A stretch of DNA of 64,000 bases from NCBI RefSeq assembly GCF_019355935.1, contig NZ_CP079925.1, forward strand, positions 2,852,001 through 2,916,000, in the 5' to 3' direction. Position numbers and translations under genes: made by a program. The stretch's first letter is position 1; each line of letters opens with the position of its first letter. Below the pieces are notes generated by a model, which had not been told where the DNA came from, ran no database searches, and worked only from the letters and a program-made list of their open reading frames with translations. The stretch comes from Comamonas sp. Y33R10-2 (GTDB lineage: Bacteria; Pseudomonadota; Gammaproteobacteria; Burkholderiales; Burkholderiaceae_C). This document shows positions 55,652 to 62,557 of this stretch, one piece after another.

Positions 55652-57978
55652 TGGTTGAGTTTCAGCATTTGGACGTCGAAGGCAGCAGCGCCGCATCGAT
55701 GGGGCGCTGGTCACGCACAACACGCTGGGCTGTGGTGCTGGGCGGGGTTTTGATGGCCGTTGTCGGCATCTTGCTGCTGTTCTTGCTGACCATGGCAACC
55801 AACAATCGCTTGGCTTACGAGCGCAATTACAACTGGTTGTTTGCTGCCAATGTGGTGGTGGCCGGGTTGCTGGTGCTGGTGCTACTTTGGGGTGGCCTGC
55901 GACTGGTACTGCGGCTTAAGCGTGGGCGCTTTGGCAGCAGGCTGCTGCTTAAGTTGGCGGGTATTTTCATGCTGGTGGGTTTGCTGCCGGGCTTGCTGAT
56001 TTATGTGGTGTCGTATCAGTTCGTCTCCCGCTCCATCGAGAGCTGGTTTGACGTCAAAGTTGAAGGTGCGTTGTCTGCGGGCGTGAGTCTTGCCAGTTCC
56101 ACATTGGATACGGTAGCCAATGACATGGCTAATAACACCCGCACCGCGGGTATGCAGCTTTCCCAAACCTCAGATGCCGGCGCAGCCTTAATGCTGGAGC
56201 GCATTCGTGACCAAATTGGTGCGACAGATGTGGTGCTCTGGAATGCATCAGGCAAAGCCATTGCCAGTGCTGGGCAGTCGCAATTTAGCTTGGCACCCGA
56301 GCGCCCAAGTCCACAGCAATTGCGCAGCCTGCGTGAGCAAAGCGGCCAGCGTGCAGTTGCTAGCATTGAAGGCTTGGACGATGCTGCAGATGTGCCAGCA
56401 GATAAAGCGCAAATCAGCGCTCAAGTCCGTACGCTGGTCTTGGTGCCCCGCTCCACAGTCAATCTTCTGGATGAAACGCGCTATTTGCAGGCTTTGATAC
56501 CCTTGCCTGAGGCATTGGTTGTGAATGCTTTGGCCGTTCAAGCGGCGAATCGTGAGTATCAAGAGCGAGCGCTTGCTCGCGTGGGTTTGCAGCGCATGTA
56601 TATCGGCACACTCACGCTGGCGCTGTTCCTTGCCGTATTTGGGGCCGTGGTGCTGGCCGTGGTGCTGGGTAATCAGTTGGCCAAGCCTTTGCTGCTACTG
56701 GCCCAAGGTATGCGCGATGTGGCGCGTGGTGATTTGCGCCCTAAACCCGCGCTTCAAACTCACGATGAGATTGGCGGCCTGACGCGCTCTTTTGCCGCCA
56801 TGACGCAGCAACTGTCGGATGCGCGCTCTGATGCCAATCGTAATCTTTTTCAGCTTGAAGCCGCACGAAGCAATCTGCAGACCATTTTGGACAACCTCAC
56901 GTCGGGCGTCATCGTGCTCGATAAAAACTGGCACATCGTGCTGAGCAACCCCGGCGCCACGCGAATTTTGCGCGCACCTATGGCTGTGTTTCAGGGCAAG
57001 CGCTTAGGCGACGTCTCTGGGCTGCAAGACTTTGCCCGCGTGGTGCAGGTGCAGTTTGATATCTTTTTGGGTGATGCTTCTGGAGAGCAAGGCCGCGATC
57101 GCTGGCAGCAGGTCTATGAGCTTGATGGCGGTAGCGGTCATGGTGATGTAGAGCAAAACAGCACCAGTCTGGTCATGCGCGGAGCAGAGCTGCCTGAAAA
57201 CCAGCGCCTGCTGGTGTTTGACGATATTTCTGAGATTGTCTCCGCCCAGCGTGCGCAGGCTTGGGGTGAAGTGGCTCGCCGTGTGGCCCATGAAATCAAG
57301 AACCCGTTGACTCCTATTCAGCTGTCTGCAGAGCGCATGGCCATGAAGCTCACAGACAAGCTCCAGCCCACAGAGCAGGCCTTGCTGACCAAGTCGGTCA
57401 AAACCATCGTCGATCAGGTCGCTGCCATGAAGCGCCTCGTCGATGAATTTCGCGACTATGCACGTTTGCCCGCCGCCAATCTTCAAGCCCTCGATTTGAA
57501 TGCGTTGGTGACAGATGTCTTGCAGCTTTATGGCGAAGAGAATGCCGCCGTGCGCGTAGACGTCTTTTTGGACGAGACTTGCCCATTAATTCAAGGCGAC
57601 AGCCAGCAATTGCGCCAAGTCATCCACAATCTTTTGCAAAATGCACAAGACGCGACGGCACAGAGAGCCCAAGAAACAGGGCAGACTCCCGGCTCAGTCA
57701 CAATTGAGACGCGCTGGAACGAGAGCGCTCAACGCGTGCGCTTGAGCATCAGCGACAGTGGCACAGGTTTTGCTCCTAATATTTTGAAAAAAGCATTTGA
57801 GCCCTATGTCACTACCAAAGCTCGGGGAACGGGTCTTGGCTTGGCCGTCGTCAAGAAAATTGCAGATGAGCACGGCGCAAGAGTAGACCTGGGTAACCGT
57901 GAAGAAGACGGGGTAGTGCAAGGCGCGCGAGTGTCGCTATCATTTGTACCCAACGATCGTATGGAGGCGGCAGCTTGA
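55651..57978 (+). CDS. NtrY-like sensor histidine kinase
   Basis: 775-residue membrane kinase. There are three N-terminal hydrophobic segments (about residues 25-120), a periplasmic region, and another helix near residue 320. A HAMP domain (LAKPLLLLAQGMRDVARGDLRPK), a PAS domain (LTSGVIVLDKNWHIVLSNPGATRIL) and the dimerisation domain with phospho-acceptor His547 (ARRVAHEIKNPLTPIQLSAERMA) follow. The ATPase domain has IHNLLQNAQDA (N), DSGTGFAP (G1) and GTGLGLAVVKKIADEHGA (G2). Family members sense nitrogen or redox state; the signal is unknown. Confidence 0.93.
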   Translation: MVEFQHLDVEGSSAASMGRWSRTTRWAVVLGGVLMAVVGILLLFLLTMATNNRLAYERNYNWLFAANVVVAGLLVLVLLWGGLRLVLRLKRGRFGSRLLLKLAGIFMLVGLLPGLLIYVVSYQFVSRSIESWFDVKVEGALSAGVSLASSTLDTVANDMANNTRTAGMQLSQTSDAGAALMLERIRDQIGATDVVLWNASGKAIASAGQSQFSLAPERPSPQQLRSLREQSGQRAVASIEGLDDAADVPADKAQISAQVRTLVLVPRSTVNLLDETRYLQALIPLPEALVVNALAVQAANREYQERALARVGLQRMYIGTLTLALFLAVFGAVVLAVVLGNQLAKPLLLLAQGMRDVARGDLRPKPALQTHDEIGGLTRSFAAMTQQLSDARSDANRNLFQLEAARSNLQTILDNLTSGVIVLDKNWHIVLSNPGATRILRAPMAVFQGKRLGDVSGLQDFARVVQVQFDIFLGDASGEQGRDRWQQVYELDGGSGHGDVEQNSTSLVMRGAELPENQRLLVFDDISEIVSAQRAQAWGEVARRVAHEIKNPLTPIQLSAERMAMKLTDKLQPTEQALLTKSVKTIVDQVAAMKRLVDEFRDYARLPAANLQALDLNALVTDVLQLYGEENAAVRVDVFLDETCPLIQGDSQQLRQVIHNLLQNAQDATAQRAQETGQTPGSVTIETRWNESAQRVRLSISDSGTGFAPNILKKAFEPYVTTKARGTGLGLAVVKKIADEHGARVDLGNREEDGVVQGARVSLSFVPNDRMEAAA

Positions 57979-58018
57979 TTGCCCCTCCTAACAATGCACA
58001 GCAATAGGCTTTAGACAC

Positions 58019-58684
58019 ATGGCAAACATACTGGTGGTCGACGACGAACTGGGGATCCGGGATTTGTTGTCGGAAATCCTCAACGACGAAGGTCATAGTG
58101 TGGACGTGGCAGAAAACGCCACGCAGGCACGCATTGCTAGAGCAAGCAATAACTACGATCTGGTTTTGCTTGATATCTGGATGCCCGACACGGACGGCGT
58201 CACCTTGTTGAAAGAGTGGGCGGGCGCAGGCCAGCTCACGATGCCCGTCATCATGATGAGTGGCCACGCCACCATCGAAACAGCCGTTGAAGCAACGCGC
58301 ATCGGCGCACTCTCCTTCCTCGAAAAGCCCATCACCATGCAAAAGCTGCTCAAAGCAGTGGAGCAGGGCTTGGCGCGCAGCACGGCAAACCAAAATGCAG
58401 AGGCTGCGTCTGCAGCCAGCAACGGGGTGGCTGCTTCGGCAGCAGTCAGCATTACTGCCAAGGCCGCCGAAGATAATTTGCCGAACTCTCACCAAGGCTT
58501 TGATCTAGACCGCCCGCTGCGCGAAGCACGTGATGGTTTTGAAAAAGCGTACTTTGAATTTCACTTGGCGCGCGAGGGCGGCTCTATGACTCGAGTGGCC
58601 GAGAAGACGGGTCTTGAGCGCACCCACCTTTATCGCAAGCTGAGACAGCTGGGCGTAGACCTAGGGCGTAACCGCCGCGGATAA
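58019..58684 (+). CDS. Short NtrX-like response regulator (receiver + Fis-type HTH)
   Basis: 221 residues. The receiver domain (residues 1-120) has Asp8/Asp9, phospho-acceptor Asp52 in LVLLDIWMPDTDG, and Ser and Lys in MMSGHAT and LEKPIT. A low-complexity Ala/Ser/Asn linker follows (about 125-160). The C-terminal Fis-like helix-turn-helix is AYFEFHLAREGGSMTRVAEKTGLERTHLYRKLRQLGVDLG. The sigma54-contacting AAA+ domain of classical NtrX is absent, so it cannot activate sigma54 promoters in the usual way. Partner of the kinase upstream. Confidence 0.92.
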   Translation: MANILVVDDELGIRDLLSEILNDEGHSVDVAENATQARIARASNNYDLVLLDIWMPDTDGVTLLKEWAGAGQLTMPVIMMSGHATIETAVEATRIGALSFLEKPITMQKLLKAVEQGLARSTANQNAEAASAASNGVAASAAVSITAKAAEDNLPNSHQGFDLDRPLREARDGFEKAYFEFHLAREGGSMTRVAEKTGLERTHLYRKLRQLGVDLGRNRRG

Positions 58685-58710
58685 TTTTCAGAAAATTCGC
58701 CAATTTCATT

Positions 58711-58736
58711 TTGAGGTCGAAAACTGTGCATATAAT
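58711..58736 (+). promoter_or_regulatory. Promoter region of tRNA-Phe copy 1
   Basis: TATAAT at 58731-58736, with TTGAGG at 58711-58716. The same two elements and the bases around them (GCATATAATTGCAG-type) recur before copy 2. The spacing of 14 bases is short for a -35, so the true -35 may differ. Confidence 0.45.
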
Positions 58737-58766
58737 TGCAGCTTCGGTACTCGCGATTTCTGAAAA

Positions 58767-58842
58767 GGCCTGGTAGCTCAGTCGGTAGAGCAGAGGATTG
58801 AAAATCCTTGTGTCGGCGGTTCGATTCCGTCCCGGGCCACCA
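58767..58842 (+). tRNA. tRNA-Phe (GAA), copy 1
   Basis: 76 bases: acceptor GGCCTGG / CCGGGCC, D arm AGCTCAGTCGGTAGAG, anticodon stem AGGAT / ATCCT with loop TGAAA (GAA), T arm GGCGGTTCGATTCCGTC, and encoded CCA. Identical to copy 2 at 59010. Confidence 0.96.
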
Positions 58843-58850
58843 AATTTAAA

Positions 58851-58880
58851 CCCCTAGATTAGAAATAATCTAGGGGTTTT
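58851..58880 (+). terminator. Terminator of tRNA-Phe copy 1
   Basis: CCCCTAGATTA / TAATCTAGGGG with a GAAA loop, followed by TTTT. Nearly the same hairpin reappears at 62440 beyond the inserted element, where it must once have ended copy 2. Confidence 0.85.
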
Positions 58881-58947
58881 CTGTTTTGTCCTCTCTGGTG
58901 TTCAATCCACTGAACTGTCTGACGAGTCAGAGTCTGGATAAGTAAAT

Positions 58948-58972
58948 TTGAGGCTGAAAATATGCCTATAAT
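58948..58972 (+). promoter_or_regulatory. Promoter region of tRNA-Phe copy 2
   Basis: TTGAGG at 58948-58953 and TATAAT at 58967-58972. Surrounding bases parallel those before copy 1, showing that promoter and gene were duplicated together. Confidence 0.45.
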
Positions 58973-59009
58973 TGCAGGCTTAGCAGAGTTCATCTGCTGA
59001 AATCAAAAA

Positions 59010-59085
59010 GGCCTGGTAGCTCAGTCGGTAGAGCAGAGGATTGAAAATCCTTGTGTCGGCGGTTCGATTCCGTCCCGGGCCACCA
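59010..59085 (+). tRNA. tRNA-Phe (GAA), copy 2, insertion site of the element
   Basis: Identical to copy 1 over all 76 bases, including CCA. Its 3' 34 bases are part of attL, so the last third of the gene was supplied by the incoming element or restored on integration, and the tRNA stays intact. Confidence 0.96.
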
Positions 59086-59086
59086 A
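59052..59086 (+). repeat. attL, direct repeat of the tRNA-Phe 3' end
   Basis: A 35-base sequence beginning TGTGTCGGCGG and ending GGGCCACCAA. It is repeated exactly at 62398-62432. It covers the anticodon-arm end, T arm, acceptor and CCA of tRNA-Phe, the usual crossover segment of tRNA-targeting tyrosine recombinases. Confidence 0.9.
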
Positions 59087-59093
59087 GATGACT

Positions 59094-59129
59094 AAGCCCT
59101 TGATTCTTAAATGAATCAGGGGCTTCTTT
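59094..59129 (+). terminator. Terminator carried by the element, now ending tRNA-Phe copy 2
   Basis: AAGCCCTTGATTC / GAATCAGGGGCTT, a 13-bp stem with one G-T pair, six-base loop, then CTTTC. It lies just inside the left end. It replaces the native terminator that was displaced to the right of attR. Confidence 0.7.
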
Positions 59130-59238
59130 CATTCCTATCTGCATGTTGTATGCCTGATTTGGTACACCAGACAGGTACACCATGGCATCTATGCTTCATA
59201 GAATCGAAGGTCGTTCACTTCCCCGAAGGCGATCCTTC

Positions 59239-60948
59239 ATGGCGCAGCCCGTCAAGACCTCAAGTGGTATCTATCAACTACGTCGCAAAGTTCCAAAAGA
59301 GCTAGTGGTTGTGTTGGGGCGGGAGTACAAGAAGACCTTGAACACCCGTGATCCAAGCGAGGCAAAGGAGAGATTTGCTGAGGAGTGGGGCAACTCAGAA
59401 AGAGCGTTTGCTTTGGCGCGTGCCCAAGTGCAGGGTGCAGAGGTGCTTAACGCCCGGGATATACAACAATTAGCAGCACGGTGGTTTAGGGGTGAGCAAG
59501 CAAGGCTGGAAGCGAGTGGGGCGTTTGATACCATGCTTGTACCCAGTCAGACGGTAGGATGGGGAGTGGGTGAGCATAGTGAAGCCCATCTCGAACGTGT
59601 AACCATTCAAACAGCCCTAGATGACGGCTATTTAGACGAAGTCGACCTAGATCGCATAGCCGACTCAAGCGTTAGCGAAGCACTCAAAGAGCATCACATT
59701 CGGGGACTAGGGACGCCGGAAGTCAAAGAGCGTTTGAGGACAGCCTTTCGTGAGCATTGGATTCGTCTGTCTGACTTCGCTGAGCGTCGATATGAAGGAG
59801 ACTGGCTGGCTCAGACTCAGGTTTTAGAACATGAACCTTTGTCCATAGAGCAGAGCCGTAAGCCCTTGGAGCAGAAGCCGCGTTTACTCGACTTGTTCAC
59901 AACGTACAGTGAAGAGAAGCTTCTCAATGATGGTGACACGCCAGGTGTTCGCAAGACGTTGACAACATTCAAGGCTGCTTCTAAGCAGTTCATTGAGTTG
60001 TGCGGTGATCTGACTCTGGAGCAGATTGATAGGGCTAAGATCAAAGAGTACAGAGCATTGCTGGTGCAGCTTCCCGTTAAGGGAAATGGTATCCGAGGGC
60101 TGTCTGCATTGCGGCAAATTGAGTTGGCCGACAGCAAAGACTTGCCCCGGATTTCTGCTGCTACTGTGCGCAATAAGTTGCGTGCATTGTCGGCGGTGCT
60201 GAGCCATGGAGTCCTTGCGGGAAGGATTACAGAGAACCCTGTAATCGCTGGCGGCACGGGGCGTGCAGCGGCAAAGAGGGCTGAAAGTCGATCTAGCACC
60301 TCGCAGGTAAAACACTATTCACAAGAAGAACTGAGGCGGATTTTTAGCAGCCCAATCTTCACAAGCGGATGGGAGCCTCCGCGTGCGAATTTTGGCGGAG
60401 CTTGGTCTTGGATGCCCCTGCTGATGTACTACACCGGAGCGCGGCGTGAGGAGCTGGCGCAGCTTGCGGCGAAAGATGTATTGATGCATGGCGAGCTGCC
60501 TTGTTTGAACATTCTTTCATCACCAGAGGACGATGCAGGCAGGAGTGTTAAGACAGCAGGAAGTCGGCGGGTGATACCCATCCATCCCGATTTAGTTAAG
60601 CGTGGCTTTCTTGAGTACGCGCTCAGCATGTCCAAGAATGGACAACTCTTCCCACTACTTGAGCGAGATGCTGCGGGCTTCTATGGGGCTAACTTTGGCA
60701 AACGATGGGCCGAGTACTTGCGAAAGGTAGTTGCGTTGAAGAGCAGCGCCAGCCCTTCGCATGGGTTCCGCCATACCTTTAAGACGTTATGCCGAGAGGC
60801 TGAAATTGCTGAGGATGTGCATGATGCAATTACAGGCCATGCAGGTGGTAACTCAGTGGCTAGAGATTACGGAACGATGCCATTAGAGCGTATGGCAAAA
60901 GAGTTGCATAAGTTTCCTGCTATTGATGACATCCTAGAAAGAGGATAG
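59239..60948 (+). CDS. Tyrosine recombinase / integrase
   Basis: 569-residue site-specific recombinase. The N-terminal segment AQPVKTSSGIYQLRRKVPKELV is the DUF6538-type DNA-binding start seen in integrases of this group. A SAM-like core-binding domain lies around residues 205-320. The catalytic residues are complete: Arg402 in TGARREEL, His508 and Arg511 in SHGFRHTF, His534 in GHAGG, and nucleophile Tyr544 in ARDYG. ATG at 59239 has GAAGG nine bases before it; an in-frame ATG at 59182 would add 19 residues. It reads away from attL and presumably excises and inserts the element. Confidence 0.93.
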   Translation: MAQPVKTSSGIYQLRRKVPKELVVVLGREYKKTLNTRDPSEAKERFAEEWGNSERAFALARAQVQGAEVLNARDIQQLAARWFRGEQARLEASGAFDTMLVPSQTVGWGVGEHSEAHLERVTIQTALDDGYLDEVDLDRIADSSVSEALKEHHIRGLGTPEVKERLRTAFREHWIRLSDFAERRYEGDWLAQTQVLEHEPLSIEQSRKPLEQKPRLLDLFTTYSEEKLLNDGDTPGVRKTLTTFKAASKQFIELCGDLTLEQIDRAKIKEYRALLVQLPVKGNGIRGLSALRQIELADSKDLPRISAATVRNKLRALSAVLSHGVLAGRITENPVIAGGTGRAAAKRAESRSSTSQVKHYSQEELRRIFSSPIFTSGWEPPRANFGGAWSWMPLLMYYTGARREELAQLAAKDVLMHGELPCLNILSSPEDDAGRSVKTAGSRRVIPIHPDLVKRGFLEYALSMSKNGQLFPLLERDAAGFYGANFGKRWAEYLRKVVALKSSASPSHGFRHTFKTLCREAEIAEDVHDAITGHAGGNSVARDYGTMPLERMAKELHKFPAIDDILERG

Positions 60949-61006
60949 GTGTTTGTTATAGACGATATTAATATCTATACTCGATAATTAATAAAAGGAG
61001 GAGACT

Positions 61007-61399
61007 ATGGGGTTCTTATCGAACTTTCGGCTTGCCAGCAGAATGAGTATGGCAACGCAATGTGTGCTGAAGGTAATAGAGGGTGAGCCTATTTTCGGGG
61101 GGAATCCGAAAGCTACAGCAGAGAAGTTAGTGATTGCGGTTGTAGGGGGGCAAAGGGTTGCTGATTTTAAAGATATGCCTAATACATGGCTTCTTGCTGG
61201 CGCTGCATTGGCGAATGGTGTTATCTTTTATGACAAGCAACCTTCCAAGAAGCCATTAGCTGATGCTTTATTTCAAGCACTACAGACGCTGAGCATGATA
61301 GATGCTTATCGCCAAGCATTGAGTCTGGGGGTGCAAGGAGGAGTCAATTCGGCACTGGCAGATCTAATCTTTTTGATTTATGAACGAGTCGAAAGCTAG
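61007..61399 (+). CDS. Unknown protein of the tRNA-Phe element
   Basis: 130 residues, not recognised. An excellent AAAAGGAGGAGACT ribosome site precedes the ATG. The sequence has a helical, weakly hydrophobic middle (NTWLLAGAALANGVIFYD) and a C-terminal half rich in Ala, Leu and Gln (ADALFQALQTLSMIDAYRQALSLGVQGGVNSALADLIFLIYERVES). No signal peptide, zinc motif or obvious helix-turn-helix. It is the only cargo gene of the element and follows the integrase by 58 AT-rich bases (TATTAATATC type), which may hold its promoter. Confidence 0.7.
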   Translation: MGFLSNFRLASRMSMATQCVLKVIEGEPIFGGNPKATAEKLVIAVVGGQRVADFKDMPNTWLLAGAALANGVIFYDKQPSKKPLADALFQALQTLSMIDAYRQALSLGVQGGVNSALADLIFLIYERVES

Positions 61400-61494
61400 G
61401 AGTCATCTGCTGATGATGGTTTCGCACGACGCTCTATATAACTAAAAGTTGTAAGTCTTATAACCTGCTGTCTTTGCTATGCGTGAAGAGTATT
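61400..61494. other. Short non-coding stretch before the 12-bp array
   Basis: About 95 bases with no gene. An imperfect inverted repeat GTTGTAAG ... TTATAAC lies at about 61448-61463. A short frame from ATG at 61479 runs 22 codons into the array before stopping. Confidence 0.4.
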
Positions 61495-61734
61495 CTAGGA
61501 GTGTTCCTAGGAGTATTACTAGAAAAGTACCTATATACATATTCTAGGAGAGTTACTAGATATATACCTATAGAAGACTATAGAAGAGTTCCCTAAGTAC
61601 ATACCTAAGAGAACCCTAAGCTATGTACCTAAGAACTAACCTAAGCATCTGCCAAAGCGTATCCCTAAGCTATTACTTAAGCATAGTTCTGGGTGCATCC
61701 TAGGATGCCTCGTAGTAACTCCCTAAGCATAAGT
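61495..61734. repeat. Degenerate 12-bp tandem array, about 20 units
   Basis: Units start at 61495, 61507, 61519, 61531, 61544, 61556, 61568, 61578, 61593, 61605, 61616, 61629, 61641, 61653, 61665, 61677, 61689, 61700, 61711 and 61723. Individual spacings range from 10 to 15 but average exactly 12 (228 bases over 19 steps). The first half is CTAGGA or CTATAG like, the second half CTAAGC or CTAAGA like. CTAG, normally rare in proteobacteria, occurs six times. Frames through the left half give R-(S/R)-(V/I)-(P/T) tetrapeptides but break at every irregular spacing. Confidence 0.8.
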
Positions 61735-62397
61735 GTGGAGTCTTGACCGGGATTTTTGCCGGGAGTGTGTGGGGTATCACTAGGAAGCTTGTGTGTACGT
61801 AGGAGTGAAGTGTGAACTAAAAGGGGTAAGCCTCCCTGCGTGCGCTCCTTGCCGCTTTGGATTGCTTCCTATGAATCTGTGAGGGCGTTGCACTGGATCG
61901 CCTCAGCGCCGTTCTGCGCTCTTTCCGCTCATCACTTGGTATTGCTATATATTTCCCAAAAAAAACGCGCTGCAGACCCTCTGAGTGGCCTTCCTGGGTC
62001 TTCCTTTATTCCATTGCTGGGCGGTGTTCCATCCAGCTTGGAGCCTTCCTAGCGCGACGAACCCGGACGCTAGCCGAGAAAGCCTTTAGCCTTACAACCT
62101 GAGAGCGAACCCGGGCCATTCCAGAGCCTTCCTGAGTCGTGCGATATGCGGGCTTAGAAGGGCTGGCATAGGCGGAGCCGATATCCTGCCACCTCGGGAT
62201 TCTGTGCAACTAACGCCCCGGGTACGGGGGCTCCAAGCAAGACTTGGATAGGAGGTGGAGGGTCATAAATTTACAGATTAAATTTGACTCCCGCTGCGTT
62301 GTGTAAGGAGTCCTAGAAGGTACATCGCAGTGGTACACTCAAGCAGATTGAATTTCTTAAAACGTAAGCTAAATCAAAGGGCTACGGCATTGCGGAG
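61735..62397. other. Non-coding right arm of the element
   Basis: About 660 bases without a convincing gene on either strand. It contains many hairpins: CTAGCG / CGCTAG (62049-62073), GCCCC / GGGGC near 62220, CCAAG / CTTGG near 62236, and a longer bulged stem with AAATTT arms around 62265-62295. CGAACCCGG occurs twice (62057, 62105). It may be a structured RNA, a replication or transfer origin, or decayed DNA. Confidence 0.4.
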
Positions 62398-62432
62398 TGT
62401 GTCGGCGGTTCGATTCCGTCCCGGGCCACCAA
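62398..62432 (+). repeat. attR and tRNA-Phe 3' fragment
   Basis: Exact 35-base copy of attL with no tRNA 5' part in front of it. It marks the right end of the element. Followed at once by the old tRNA-Phe terminator. Confidence 0.9.
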
Positions 62433-62439
62433 ATACAAA

Positions 62440-62469
62440 GCCCTAGATCAGCAATGATCTAGGGCTTTT
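62440..62469 (+). terminator. Displaced terminator of tRNA-Phe copy 2
   Basis: GCCCTAGATCA / TGATCTAGGGC with a GCAA loop followed by TTTT. It matches the terminator of tRNA-Phe copy 1 (58851) in position and sequence. Confidence 0.8.
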
Positions 62470-62557
62470 CTTATTTCTGTTTTGAATTTTTGGCTGTCTA
62501 GGGATGCGCTGCGCTTAGCTGTGAGCCGTTAAGCTAGCTCTTTTTACAGGAGTTGGC

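Larger units (their letters stand above)
59087..62432 (+). mobile_element. Small integrative element at tRNA-Phe
   Basis: A unit of 3346 bases bounded by the 35-base att repeats. Contents in order: a replacement tRNA terminator, a tyrosine recombinase (59239-60948), an unknown 130-residue gene (61007-61399), a 12-bp tandem array (61495-61734), and about 660 bases of non-coding GC-rich DNA. The genes are more AT-rich and less codon-biased than the flanking core genes. No replication, packaging or conjugation gene is present, so it is either a minimal mobilisable element, a satellite, or a remnant. Confidence 0.85.

Noticed and set aside
61495..61734. CRISPR array
   Set aside because: Units are about 12 bases with no separate repeats and spacers, and there are no cas genes nearby.
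61840..62052. 70-codon frame on the + strand in the right arm of the element
   Set aside because: No ribosome site, a non-ATG start, no similarity, and it overlaps hairpin-rich DNA; not called a gene.
62006..62209. 67-codon Arg-rich frame on the minus strand in the right arm of the element
   Set aside because: It resembles the low-complexity Arg/Ser/Ala products read through structured GC-rich DNA and has no ribosome site. It could be real only if conserved in related elements.
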